A DNA stretch of 50,335 bases from Daejeonella sp. (GTDB lineage: Bacteria; Bacteroidota; Bacteroidia; Sphingobacteriales; Sphingobacteriaceae): NCBI RefSeq assembly GCF_030695525.1, contig NZ_JAUYSS010000014.1, positions 1 to 50,335 on the forward strand. The letters run 5' to 3'. The stretch's first letter is position 1. Each line of letters starts with the position of its first letter. A program made the translations under genes and the position numbers. The notes beneath the pieces were generated by a model, which searched no databases, was not told where the DNA came from, and saw only the letters and a program-made list of their open reading frames with translations. Shown piece after piece: positions 23,763 through 32,589 of the stretch.

Positions 23763-25100
23763 TCAGATCAATTGTTCTAAGATAAAAACTTTTTTTGTGT
23801 TGGGGCTAATTTTATAGCGCTCATCCACACGTAAACCGGCCAGCCATACAATATCACCATTGCTGCTTTCTAAAACCCCAATGTCTTTTTTATGATTCAG
23901 ACTAATCTTCCTGCCGACAAAAAAGTCACTTAGTTTCTTTTTTTGTTTTAAGCCAAGGGGTTGGAAATAATCTCCGTTTTTCCAGGTCCTTAATTTTAGT
24001 GGAAAGCTGAGCAAATCATAGTCGAGCTGGGCGATGTTTTCATTTTTGTTTAGTTCAAACTGATTGATTGCAACAATTTTACATACGAATTTCTGCTTGT
24101 TCCAGATGAAAATCTTAGCAGAGGATTCAAGCAATACATCCTCAGCTTTATCCTCGTTTGTCCGGCTCAGGATTATACGCCCACGATCTACAAGCAATTG
24201 ATATCCGGTAGAACGGAACACTTTTCCCGGTTTGCCATCCCATGCATGGGCAAGATCATTGAGCACCGTTTCTGTAAATCCGTAAGGATGAAACAGTCCA
24301 TAAAGGAGGGTATTTAATGGAATTAATTTCTTCAGTTCAGCAATACTAATCTCGAATTCATCCTCAGCCAGCTTAATAAACAAGCGCTCCTTTATCTCCT
24401 GAACATGCAGATCAAGTAAAATCTCAAGTTCAGCAAAACGCTTTCTGTTTGCCTCAAAAGTTTGCTCCAGTGCGGGGTTAAGCTCTTTCAGGATAGGAAT
24501 TACTTCCAGACGGAGTTTATTCCTGGAATATTTTACGGATAGGTTTGAGCTGTCTTCACGATAAGCATAAGCTTCATGCTTGACAAGTTCATCAATTTCA
24601 TCACGGCTCAAAAATAAAAGCGGGCGGATGAGTTTTCCTTTCTTTGGTAAAATACCATGCAATCCTGAAATTCCGGTTCCGCGGGTTAAGTTGAGTAGCA
24701 TCGTTTCAATCACATCATTCTGATGATGTGCAACTGCGATATACTGAAAGTTAAACTCAGTTCTGATCTTTTCCAGCCATTCATAGCGCAAATCCCTGGC
24801 TGCCATCTGAACAGAAATATGATTCGCAGAGGCATATTCCATGGTCTCAAAACGATGGGTATAGAAAGGGACCTCCAGTTCGTCAGCAAGATCTTCTGTG
24901 AAGCGTTCATCCAGTTCAGATTCCTCTGCCCTGAGATTGAAGTTGCAGTGCGCAATACCAAAACGATAAGCTGCAGCTTTGAACAGATGGGCCATCAGCA
25001 CAGAATCACGGCCGGCACTAACAGCAAGGAGAACAGACTCTTCTTTACGAAAAAGGGCATGCTGTTTGATGAATGATTGCAGTCGGCTAAGGGCTTCCAT
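23763..25100 (-). CDS. tilS: tRNA(Ile)-lysidine synthase (445 aa)
   Basis: TilS joins lysine to C34 of tRNA-Ile(CAU), using ATP, so that it reads AUA. The N-terminal PP-loop ATP-pyrophosphatase domain (residues 1-210) contains VAHHQNDVIETMLLNLTRGTG and HGILPKKGKLIRPLL, typical of TilS. Central and C-terminal tRNA-binding domains follow (KLRTWKNGDYFQPLGLKQKKKLSDFF). The PP-loop, usually SGGxDS, reads SAGRDS at residues 28-33. The length is normal. A promoter lies directly upstream with its -7 box only 5 nt from the ATG. It is divergent from the OstA-like gene and leads into the membrane PH-domain gene. Confidence 0.93.
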   Translation of the reverse strand: MEALSRLQSFIKQHALFRKEESVLLAVSAGRDSVLMAHLFKAAAYRFGIAHCNFNLRAEESELDERFTEDLADELEVPFYTHRFETMEYASANHISVQMAARDLRYEWLEKIRTEFNFQYIAVAHHQNDVIETMLLNLTRGTGISGLHGILPKKGKLIRPLLFLSRDEIDELVKHEAYAYREDSSNLSVKYSRNKLRLEVIPILKELNPALEQTFEANRKRFAELEILLDLHVQEIKERLFIKLAEDEFEISIAELKKLIPLNTLLYGLFHPYGFTETVLNDLAHAWDGKPGKVFRSTGYQLLVDRGRIILSRTNEDKAEDVLLESSAKIFIWNKQKFVCKIVAINQFELNKNENIAQLDYDLLSFPLKLRTWKNGDYFQPLGLKQKKKLSDFFVGRKISLNHKKDIGVLESSNGDIVWLAGLRVDERYKISPNTKKVFILEQLI

Positions 25101-25105
25101 AAGCT

Positions 25106-25137
25106 CAAAATTATTTAATTAAAAATCCTTAGCCAAA
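25106..25137 (-). promoter_or_regulatory. Promoter of tilS, very close to the start codon
   Basis: On the minus strand TTTG (25137-25134), 20 nt and TAATTTTG (25113-25106) match the Bacteroidota promoter consensus. The ATG begins at 25100, so the transcript would have almost no leader. Confidence 0.65.
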
Positions 25138-25153
25138 AAACTATTTTTGTAAT

Positions 25154-27172
25154 GTGAGGAAAGTCATATTTTCAGTTCTGTTTTCAATATTATCGCTTGC
25201 AGCCTTAGCTCAGGGGCGGCAGATTGAGATCAGGTCATCCGAATTGGTTAAAGGCTTCCAGGCGGCTGGTTTTGCGCGGATTATCCGACCGGTTTTTGTA
25301 CATGAAGGATCAACCCTAGCTTCAGATAGTGCTGATTTTAATCAGGCAGCAAATACTTTTGAAGCATTCGGGCATGTGGTCATCACTCAGCCATCCGGAA
25401 CCGTTATCTATTCAGATCATCTCAACTACGATGGAAATACCAAACTGGCAGTTCTGACCAACAAGGTAAGATTAATTGATGGGGATGCGACATTAACTAC
25501 TGACCATCTCACGTATAACATGACAACTAAAATTGGAACCTATAACGGTGGGGGTAAAATTGTCAATGGTAAAAATGTGCTGACCAGCAAGAACGGTTAT
25601 TATTTCGAGACTTCAAGGGATGCCTATTTCAGGTACGATGTAGTACTTACATCACCCGATGCATTAATCAAAACCGATACACTCAAGTATAATTCAACTT
25701 CGAAAATTGCTTACTTCTATGGCCCTACAAATATTTATGGCAAGGATGATACGCTTTACACCGAGAACGGGAACTACAATACCCAAAGTGATCAGGCCCG
25801 GTTCGGTAAGAAAAATCTGTATACCCAGGGTAGTAAATCACTTACCGGCGATAGCCTTTTTTACGATCGTAAAGCAGGTTTTGGCAGGGCAATAGGCAAT
25901 GTTTTCTTTGTGGATACCGCTGAAAAGGCTCAGCTCAGGGGAGGAATAGGCTTGTATAAGAAGGCAGATGAAAGTATTCTGGTAACGATTAATCCCTATG
26001 TGGTGATTATTTCTGAATCGGATTCTGCCAAGGTAGATTCCATCTGGATGACTGCGGATACCCTGTTCAGTAAGGTGATTTTTACCCGCGACCTGATCCC
26101 ATATAAAAAGGAAGAAATGGTTCCGGATGATCAGCTTGCCACTAAAGAAGCACCGGCAGCACTGCCTCAGGAAGGCCCGGCTGATCCCGAAAACATGCGG
26201 GCGGTAATTGTCGCCGATATAAGCACAGATTCAGCTGACTCACTTAAAACACCCGGTAAAATAAAGGAGCCCGAAAAGCTGATTCCGCCACCGGAAAAGG
26301 AAAACCCGGTGATAAAACCTGAGCAAAAGCCTCCTGCCAAATCAATTCCTGTTAAGGATGTAAAGAAAATTGATCCCCAAACTGAGAAGGGCAAATCAGA
26401 TACCCTAAAAAAAGTGGTATTACTTTCAGATTCAGTTTCAACAGATACCGCGAAATCTAGAATTGTGATTGCCTATCATCGGGCAAAAATATTTAAGTCT
26501 GATCTGCAGGCCAGGGCAGATTCTATGTTCTTCAGCTATGCTGATTCAACTGTAAGATGCTTTGTAAACCCAATGATCTGGGCTCAGGGCTCACAGCTAT
26601 CTGGTGATACAGTCTTTTTACAGATGAAGAATAAGAAAATGGATAATATGCTGCTGCAGCATAACAGCTTCATTGTTAATACAGAAGATGCCGATTCAAC
26701 CAACTTTAATCAGATAAAAGGCAAAATAATCACCGGTTATTTCAGGGATAATAAGCTGAATAGCATGTTTGTTGATGGTAATGCAGAAAGTGTTTATTAT
26801 GTAAAAGAGGATTCTTCTTACACTGGCTTGAATCATCTGGTTAGTGGCCGTTTAAAGATCTTGTTAAAGGATAGCAAACTCCAGAGTATTACCGCAATCC
26901 ACTCTGTTGATGCTTCTATTACGCCAATGGCAGACCTCAAAGAGGAAGAAAAGGTTTTAAAGGGCTTTATCTGGAAACCCAGGGATCGTCCTAAATCAAA
27001 GGAGGAAATCATCCCTCAGCTCGCAAAAGAAGAGAAAAAGGCCGAACCTGTAAAAAAGGCACCAGTAAAAGCTGAAACAAAGGCTCCGGTCAAGACTTCA
27101 GCAAAAGACGAAAGTGTTAAATCACAACCCAAAGCAAATCCTGAAAAGCCGCCACTTAAACAGCAGAATTAA
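25154..27172 (+). CDS. OstA/LptA-like envelope protein (672 aa)
   Basis: A signal peptide (about residues 1-19, ending LAALAQG) is followed by repeated beta-jellyroll strands of the OstA/LptA type. They cover about residues 40-310 (DHLTYNMTTKIGTYNGGGKI, DTLKYNSTSKIAYFYGPTNI) and again 440-620 (DSMFFSYADSTVRCF). LptA-like proteins carry lipopolysaccharide across the periplasm. The Pro/Lys/Glu-rich linker (about 340-420) and the basic C-terminal tail are typical of Bacteroidota forms. Start: GTG at 25154, because the nearby ATG is followed at once by TGA. A TATTTTTG box lies 5 nt upstream. It is convergent with rdgB, with a 4-bp overlap. Confidence 0.85.
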   Translation: MRKVIFSVLFSILSLAALAQGRQIEIRSSELVKGFQAAGFARIIRPVFVHEGSTLASDSADFNQAANTFEAFGHVVITQPSGTVIYSDHLNYDGNTKLAVLTNKVRLIDGDATLTTDHLTYNMTTKIGTYNGGGKIVNGKNVLTSKNGYYFETSRDAYFRYDVVLTSPDALIKTDTLKYNSTSKIAYFYGPTNIYGKDDTLYTENGNYNTQSDQARFGKKNLYTQGSKSLTGDSLFYDRKAGFGRAIGNVFFVDTAEKAQLRGGIGLYKKADESILVTINPYVVIISESDSAKVDSIWMTADTLFSKVIFTRDLIPYKKEEMVPDDQLATKEAPAALPQEGPADPENMRAVIVADISTDSADSLKTPGKIKEPEKLIPPPEKENPVIKPEQKPPAKSIPVKDVKKIDPQTEKGKSDTLKKVVLLSDSVSTDTAKSRIVIAYHRAKIFKSDLQARADSMFFSYADSTVRCFVNPMIWAQGSQLSGDTVFLQMKNKKMDNMLLQHNSFIVNTEDADSTNFNQIKGKIITGYFRDNKLNSMFVDGNAESVYYVKEDSSYTGLNHLVSGRLKILLKDSKLQSITAIHSVDASITPMADLKEEEKVLKGFIWKPRDRPKSKEEIIPQLAKEEKKAEPVKKAPVKAETKAPVKTSAKDESVKSQPKANPEKPPLKQQN

Positions 27173-27744
27173 ATTTGAGTTTTAAGGAAGCTGATCAGCC
27201 TGGCAACGGCAATGGCCCTGTGACTAATCCTGTTTTTTTCTGCTGGATCCATTTCTGCAAAGCTGATTTCATAGCCATCCGGTTGAAAAATGGGATCATA
27301 GCCAAAACCCTTGCTCCCTGATTGCTGCAGTCTGATCCTGCCTTCAATACTTCCTTCAAAAAGATGCTCTTCCCCGTTCAATATCAGGGAAATGACAGTT
27401 CTAAACCTTGCAGTCCGCTGGTTTTGTCCCTCAAGCCGATCCAAAACCATTTGCATATTCTGCTCAAAATCACGGCTGCCCGAGTAGTGGGCTGAATGGA
27501 CCCCGGGTTCGCCATCCAATGCATCGATCTCAAGCCCCGAATCATCAGCAAAACAATTACAATGATACCGTTCGAAAATATACCTGCTTTTCTGACCTGC
27601 ATTTTCTTCAAATGTGCTGCCTGTTTCAGGAATATCATCAAAGCAAGCGATATCATTAAGACTTTTCAGAATAATTGCTTCACCGGCTATGGCGCGGATC
27701 TCATTTACTTTATGCTCATTATTGCTTGCAAAAACTAGTTCCAT
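27169..27744 (-). CDS. rdgB: RdgB/HAM1 non-canonical purine NTP pyrophosphatase (191 aa)
   Basis: The protein hydrolyses dITP, ITP and XTP to monophosphates, keeping deaminated purines out of DNA and RNA. Family motifs are all seen: FASNNEHKVNEI at the N-terminus, ETGSTFEENA, the catalytic stretch FADDSGLEIDALDGEPGVHS, GFGYDPIFQPDG and the closing NRISHRAIA. The length is normal. It is preceded on the same strand, 1 bp away, by an unassigned conserved gene, and its stop overlaps that of the OstA-like gene on the other strand by 4 bp. Confidence 0.95.
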   Translation of the reverse strand: MELVFASNNEHKVNEIRAIAGEAIILKSLNDIACFDDIPETGSTFEENAGQKSRYIFERYHCNCFADDSGLEIDALDGEPGVHSAHYSGSRDFEQNMQMVLDRLEGQNQRTARFRTVISLILNGEEHLFEGSIEGRIRLQQSGSKGFGYDPIFQPDGYEISFAEMDPAEKNRISHRAIAVARLISFLKTQI

Positions 27745-27745
27745 C

Positions 27746-28351
27746 CTAAAAGTCTTTCATTACATTCCAAAACTCCCTTTTTTTCGTTGTATCCCTGATC
27801 ATTTCATCGATGCTGTAGGTACAGAGAATCTTTGCACTTTCCAGTTTTACAACCTGGTTCGAGCTTTGAGAGGATAAGGAGATTTGCTGAGGGTCAATTC
27901 CAAACAGTACTATTTTATTGAAACTAAAGAATTCTTTGAGCTCATTGTACTGTACTCCCGGGTACTGATTCAGGTTGAGAACCGCCAGATCACGTAGTTC
28001 CAGACCTTTTGCAGCCATAATCTTTAGTAGTGTTTCTTTATGGATGTTGCTGATTCCCTTTTGTTTAGATTCATTAATCAGGATTAGAAAATATTTATTG
28101 TTTTCACCCAGATAGGCAAATTCCCTGTTTTTTGCAGATTCAGTTGTTTTTTTAGACATTATTTCCTCCGCTTCCTGAACTGGAATTTCTGAAACAGGCT
28201 GTGCAGGAGCATAGACTGCTTTCTGACTGGATAGTTCCGGGGAGTACCCAGTTTTGATGGAGTTTATCGGCTCATTTTCAGTCAGAATATACAAATCCTC
28301 AGTCATCAAAAGCCTCAGGGCATTGCTATTCTGTGTAAGCAGGTTTGACAT
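27746..28351 (-). CDS. Conserved hypothetical protein upstream of rdgB (201 aa)
   Basis: A disordered, Pro/Glu-rich N-terminus of about 75 residues leads into an alpha/beta domain: KYFLILINES, ETLLKIMAAKGLELRDLAVL, FNKIVLFGIDPQQI, KILCTYSIDEM, and a helix ending KREFWNVMKDF. The order recalls the small psi (HolD) subunit of DNA polymerase III, whose C-terminus also ends in a helix with FW, but this is a weak motif-level resemblance. It lies 1 bp upstream of rdgB, so they form an operon. A TAAGTTTG box lies at 28380-28387, 28 nt before the start. Confidence 0.65.
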   Translation of the reverse strand: MSNLLTQNSNALRLLMTEDLYILTENEPINSIKTGYSPELSSQKAVYAPAQPVSEIPVQEAEEIMSKKTTESAKNREFAYLGENNKYFLILINESKQKGISNIHKETLLKIMAAKGLELRDLAVLNLNQYPGVQYNELKEFFSFNKIVLFGIDPQQISLSSQSSNQVVKLESAKILCTYSIDEMIRDTTKKREFWNVMKDF

Positions 28352-28529
28352 CTTTTATTCTTTTGCTATTGATATGATGCAAACTTAGTAAAGCATCTGT
28401 TAAAAATAGTTAAAAGCACCTTGCATCTTTTTCAAAAGCTTAACTTAGTTGCAATCATGAAGGTATTGATTCCTTCCTGTTGACTATAATTTTATTTTGT
28501 AGAATAATCGATACCTGTTCATTTAAATC

Positions 28530-28560
28530 ATTGATTTATGAATAATAACTGATAATTTTG
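28530..28560 (+). promoter_or_regulatory. Promoter of the SurA-type chaperone gene
   Basis: ATTG (28530-28533), exactly 19 nt and TAATTTTG (28553-28560) fit the Bacteroidota consensus. The start codon follows 115 nt later, leaving a 5' leader of about 110 nt. The rest of the 28352-28674 interval holds nothing else that I recognise. Confidence 0.7.
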
Positions 28561-28674
28561 CGGAATTCAGTTTTTATGTAGTCTCTGAGAAGAGACTTAT
28601 GTTTTTTATAGGGATTGAATTAATAAACGGGGATATTTTACGGAATAAACCCTAACACCAGAAGATAATTAGAA

Positions 28675-30039
28675 ATGAGAAAGACCTTAGGGATATTAAC
28701 TATACTGTTACTTATAAGCATTGTGCAGCTATATGCGCAGAATATTAAAAAATCCATTGATAAAGTCGCCGCGGTAGTTGGAAGTTCAATTATTTTGCAG
28801 TCAGAAATTGAATTACAATATTCACAATACCTGGCTCAGGGAAATCCTCCAAATACGGATGTGAAATGCAGTATTCTGCAGGGCTTGCTTTCACAAAAGA
28901 TCCTTGGACAGCAGGCAATTATTGATTCGGTTACAGTAACTGAAGACCAGATCGATGGAGAGATCGAGAGACGTTTGCGTGCAATGACAGGCCGTGCGGG
29001 CGGACAAGAGCGGCTTGAAGAATTTTTGGGCCGTTCATTAATCCAGTATAAGGATGAGATCAGGCCTGACATTAAGGAAATGCTGGTTGCTCAGAAAATG
29101 CAGGCTAAGATTACAGAAAATGTCGCGGTTACACCACTTGATGTAAAGCGTTATTTTGAGGCTATTCCGAAAGATAGTTTGCCTTTTTTTAACACAGAAG
29201 TCGAAATCGGAGAGATCGTAGTGTTTCCAAAACTCAATAAGGAAGAAAAGGAATCTTTTCATGATAAAACAGAAGTTTTACGATTGAGAATAAAGAATGG
29301 AGAAGATTTTTCAACACTTGCAAAATTATATTCCCAGGATCCAGGTTCTGCACGTGAGGGTGGTGACCTTGGATTTATGGACAGAACCAGCTTAGTCAAG
29401 GAGTTTGCAGCCACAGCTTTTAAGCTAAAGTCAGGTGAATTATCCCAGGTTATTGAAACTGAATTCGGATTCCATGTGCTTCAGGTTATTGAAAGACGCG
29501 GAGAACAGGTGAATGTGAGGCATATACTTATTAAAACCGAACCAACTCCGGCCAGTCTTGAGCGGGCAAAGGCGCATATTGACAGTATCTATCAATCTGT
29601 ATTGGACAAGAAAATTGATTTTGGAGCTGCGGCATCTCTTTATTCTGATAATAATGAAACCAAATACAATGGTGGTTTGATGTTAAATGCTGAAAATGTT
29701 CAGAGCCGTACTACTTTGATTCCAACAGATAAGCTTGACCCTCAGGTGTTTCTAACAGTAGATACTATGAAAGTTGGAAGTATCTCAAAACCTGCAATAT
29801 TCACACAGGCTGACGGTAAAACCGGCTATCGTTTTTTAATTCTAAAATCGAAGACTGGTCCGCATCAGGCTAATCTTGAGCAGGATTATCCGAAAATTAA
29901 GGAGGTTGCTTTCGAAGATAAAAACAACCGGACAATCAGTGAATGGTTTGAAAAACGCCGAAAAATAACGTTTATTAAGATTGATGCTGAGTTTCAGACT
30001 TGTCCTGAACTTTCAAACTGGACAACTGCAAGTAAATAG
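28675..30039 (+). CDS. SurA/PpiC-type periplasmic peptidyl-prolyl isomerase (454 aa)
   Basis: The signal peptide (residues 1-21, ending LYAQ) sends it to the periplasm. A SurA N-terminal chaperone domain (about 25-160, starting with IDKVAAVVGSSIIL and QSEIE) is followed by two parvulin-type isomerase domains. The first, about 170-275, holds YSQDPGSAREGGDLGFM and FGFHVLQVIERR. The second, about 278-385, starts VNVRHILIKTEP. Such proteins fold outer-membrane beta-barrels. The MoxR ATPase gene follows 3 bp later, so they share a transcript. Confidence 0.92.
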   Translation: MRKTLGILTILLLISIVQLYAQNIKKSIDKVAAVVGSSIILQSEIELQYSQYLAQGNPPNTDVKCSILQGLLSQKILGQQAIIDSVTVTEDQIDGEIERRLRAMTGRAGGQERLEEFLGRSLIQYKDEIRPDIKEMLVAQKMQAKITENVAVTPLDVKRYFEAIPKDSLPFFNTEVEIGEIVVFPKLNKEEKESFHDKTEVLRLRIKNGEDFSTLAKLYSQDPGSAREGGDLGFMDRTSLVKEFAATAFKLKSGELSQVIETEFGFHVLQVIERRGEQVNVRHILIKTEPTPASLERAKAHIDSIYQSVLDKKIDFGAAASLYSDNNETKYNGGLMLNAENVQSRTTLIPTDKLDPQVFLTVDTMKVGSISKPAIFTQADGKTGYRFLILKSKTGPHQANLEQDYPKIKEVAFEDKNNRTISEWFEKRRKITFIKIDAEFQTCPELSNWTTASK

Positions 30040-30042
30040 ATT

Positions 30043-31008
30043 ATGAAAGCATATCAGACTGATGTAGAAGCTGTAGATGCCCTGCACCTCTCTTACAAGA
30101 GGATTAGGGAAGAAATTTCACAGGTTATTATTGGTCAGGATGATGTGGTTAAATCAGTACTCATCTCTATTTTTAGTAATGGACATTGTTTGCTGGTTGG
30201 GGTTCCCGGTCTTGCCAAAACACTACTGGTACAAACTGTTGCACAGGTTTTAGACCTGAGCTATAACCGGATACAATTTACCCCCGATCTGATGCCATCT
30301 GATATTATTGGATCTGAGATTCTGGGGGAGGACCGTACATTTAAATTTATTCGCGGACCGATTTTTTCCAACATTATTCTGGCTGATGAGATTAACAGAA
30401 CCCCTCCAAAAACTCAGGCAGCCCTGCTGGAGGCAATGCAGGAAAAAGTAGTAACAGTTGGCGGACAGACCCATCGCTTACCGCAGCCATTCTTTGTACT
30501 GGCTACCCAAAACCCAATTGAGCAGGAAGGAACCTATCCCTTACCAGAGGCTCAACTTGATCGCTTTATGTTCAATGTATTTTTAACTTATCCTTCATTT
30601 GAGGAAGAGCTTCAGGTAGTTAGAAATACAACGGCTAATCGAAATGTGGAATTGAAAAAGATATTGAATGCACATGAGATCAGCTATTTTCAGCAGCTTG
30701 TCAGAAATATCCCCATAACAGATAATGTACTTGAGTATGCCGTATCACTTGCTGCAAAAACCCGTCCCGGGACTGCTTCAGCTACTGATGAGGTTAATAA
30801 ATTCTTAAGCTGGGGTGCTGGTCCGAGGGCATCTCAATTCCTGGTACTTGGAGCCAAATGCCATGCGGCGATTAGCGGTAAATACTCTCCTGACAAGGAG
30901 GATGTTATGGCCGTTGCCGAGTCAATACTCCGCCATCGGATTGTAAAGAATTACAAGGCTGAAGCTGAAGGCATCAGTACTGAAATGATAATCAGTAAAC
31001 TCCTCTAA
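30043..31008 (+). CDS. MoxR-family AAA+ ATPase (321 aa)
   Basis: Walker A (GVPGLAKTLLVQT at about 55), Walker B with its continuation (ILADEINRTPPKTQAALLEAMQE), sensor 1 (FFVLATQNPIEQEGTYPLPEAQ) and the arginine-bearing LDRFMFNVFL are all seen, with the C-terminal lid domain. MoxR ATPases act as chaperones for assembly or activation of protein complexes, usually next to a von Willebrand factor gene; none is found here. It follows the SurA-type gene by 3 bp. Confidence 0.92.
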   Translation: MKAYQTDVEAVDALHLSYKRIREEISQVIIGQDDVVKSVLISIFSNGHCLLVGVPGLAKTLLVQTVAQVLDLSYNRIQFTPDLMPSDIIGSEILGEDRTFKFIRGPIFSNIILADEINRTPPKTQAALLEAMQEKVVTVGGQTHRLPQPFFVLATQNPIEQEGTYPLPEAQLDRFMFNVFLTYPSFEEELQVVRNTTANRNVELKKILNAHEISYFQQLVRNIPITDNVLEYAVSLAAKTRPGTASATDEVNKFLSWGAGPRASQFLVLGAKCHAAISGKYSPDKEDVMAVAESILRHRIVKNYKAEAEGISTEMIISKLL

Positions 31009-31319
31009 TCAATCACTTCAATATTGGAAATAAAGGCAGCTATATGCTCGTCTGAATAAGCTCCATAAGCATCAATGATGAAACCTTTATGGCCCTGCTT
31101 GCTTTCTATTGCATAAATTACAGAATTATCTTCGGGATCACTCATGCCCTCAAAGCGATAGTACTCAGTAATCTTTAAATCACTCGCCTGAAATCTCTCA
31201 CTGATCATCTCACAGTAAAGACAGGCATTTTCGTACTTAAAATCATAAGTAAAACCTCTTTCACGAAGGCCGTTTACAGCTTCAAGAAGATTTCGGTAGT
31301 TGTATGGACTTGCACTCAT
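31005..31319 (-). CDS. Small conserved protein often mislabelled PRPP synthetase (104 aa)
   Basis: The sequence contains NGLRERGFTYDFKYENACLYC, then LKITEYYRFEGMSDPEDNSV, VIYAIESKQGHKGFIIDAYG and YSDEH. As I recall, this matches a family of about 100 residues found across Bacteroidota whose database label as phosphoribosylpyrophosphate synthetase is not supported by any catalytic motif. No ATP- or ribose-phosphate-binding loop is seen. It is convergent with the MoxR gene, overlapping it by 4 bp. The function is unknown. Confidence 0.7.
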   Translation of the reverse strand: MSASPYNYRNLLEAVNGLRERGFTYDFKYENACLYCEMISERFQASDLKITEYYRFEGMSDPEDNSVIYAIESKQGHKGFIIDAYGAYSDEHIAAFISNIEVID

Positions 31320-31390
31320 GAGATCGTTGTTAGTTGTTGGTTGTTAGTTTGTTGGTTGTATCCTGCTCCATTGGGAATTGATATCTTGTC

Positions 31391-31410
31391 AACCCGATTG
31401 CTATCGGGTT
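31391..31410. repeat. AACCCGAT/ATCGGGTT palindrome
   Basis: AACCCGAT and ATCGGGTT pair around TGCT. It belongs to the same CCCGAT/ATCGGG family as 21448-21465 and the palindrome in the decayed tRNA at 10825-10841. The surrounding interval (31320-31560) holds GTTGTTAGTT-like and GTAATTCGTAATT-like repeats and no gene. Confidence 0.8.
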
Positions 31411-31581
31411 TCAATTTTTCATTCTCAATTCTCTGGTTCTTGGCTCTTTGTTCTAACTCCGTAATTCCGTAATTCGTAATTCGTAATTTTTCCCCATTTC
31501 GCATTCTCTCATTGAACGAAGTGCAAGGCATAAATATTGTATTTACACCATTCTCCATTGTCAACTATCAACTGTCAATTA

Positions 31582-32454
31582 TCAATTACTTGCCGGAGTA
31601 TAAATTTCCAAAATCACATTCCACTTATGTTCTTCCTGTGATTCCCAGATTCTAACATAATGATATTTAGTGATTATTTTATTTCTTGTTATATAGGCAA
31701 TACCATAAGAGTAAGCCAGATCACTTCCCTGTGCACGGTCGGCACGAAGAGGCTCAGATTCAATACTGATCTGATTCTTGCCTACAAAATTGTTGATTCT
31801 GGCTTTCCCGATAATAGGTTCCTCCCCGGGGAATAAAAAGCGGGCATCCTCGGCCATAAATACATCATGGGCAAGAGCCTGATCTTTCATCAGGGTATTT
31901 GAAAACAGTCTGTCTGTTGTGGTGATAATCTCCTGACGCTGCCTTAATCTGGCCAGGGAATTTTGTTCATAGAATTTAATATTTTTGGGATCTGTAAAAT
32001 TTAGTTCAGGTTCAATAAGTGCTTTCTGATGCGAAATATTCAGATTCAAAGCTAATTTCCATACGCCTTTAAAATCTGTTTTCCATACAGAAAGATATTG
32101 GCCATAAGAGGGTTCGGCATTCGGGCCGCTTAAAAATGAATAAGGTCCTGTAGTGAATCCCCAATCACCGCTTTGGGAAATTTTTGCATATACCGGCACC
32201 CAGCTAAGTTCACCCGGGCCGTCCATTGTTCCCCTGCCATAAAAATTTTTAACTTTTACGGGATCCGGGCGGAAGATTATGGATTCATCGTCTGAGACTT
32301 TCAAAAAAGCTGCTTTTGAGCCATTTCTTTTGGTGAAAGCTGAGAAAAAGTTTTCTGCTGCAACGAGTGAATTTACTCTTCCATTGCTTTCCTGCCCAAT
32401 ACTATCTATTGAAATTAATATCAGCAGGCTGAAAATTATGGAAAATCGGTTCAT
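31582..32454 (-). CDS. Secreted double NTF2-like (SnoaL/DUF4440) protein (290 aa)
   Basis: A signal peptide (residues 1-20, ending DSIGQ) is followed by two cone-shaped NTF2-like domains in tandem (about 30-140 and 160-288). Each starts with a helix (SLVAAENFFSAFTKRNGS; QEIITTTDRLFSNTLMKDQA) and ends in strands with paired tryptophans or aromatics (VWKTDFKGVWKLALNL; RIWESQEEHKWNVILEIY). Members bind small ligands or act as enzymes; none is shown here. It is the last gene of the cysS side of the minus-strand block, 136 bp from cysS. Confidence 0.7.
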   Translation of the reverse strand: MNRFSIIFSLLILISIDSIGQESNGRVNSLVAAENFFSAFTKRNGSKAAFLKVSDDESIIFRPDPVKVKNFYGRGTMDGPGELSWVPVYAKISQSGDWGFTTGPYSFLSGPNAEPSYGQYLSVWKTDFKGVWKLALNLNISHQKALIEPELNFTDPKNIKFYEQNSLARLRQRQEIITTTDRLFSNTLMKDQALAHDVFMAEDARFLFPGEEPIIGKARINNFVGKNQISIESEPLRADRAQGSDLAYSYGIAYITRNKIITKYHYVRIWESQEEHKWNVILEIYTPASN

Positions 32455-32589
32455 TTGTTTTTATTATGTGACCAGAAGCCTGAGCATAAAATATGCCATT
32501 AAATTCGGGAAGATATATTTTTCCTGATTATTTTAGTTTTTTTTTAAGAAAAATTGAAGTTTTAAAATGAGATGTTTTCAGCTATTGTC

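Noticed and set aside
31316-31564. 82-codon minus-strand ORF
   Set aside because: It runs through palindromic and simple repeats (GTTGTTAGTT, GTAATTCGTAATT, CCCGAT/ATCGGG) and has repeat-derived composition.
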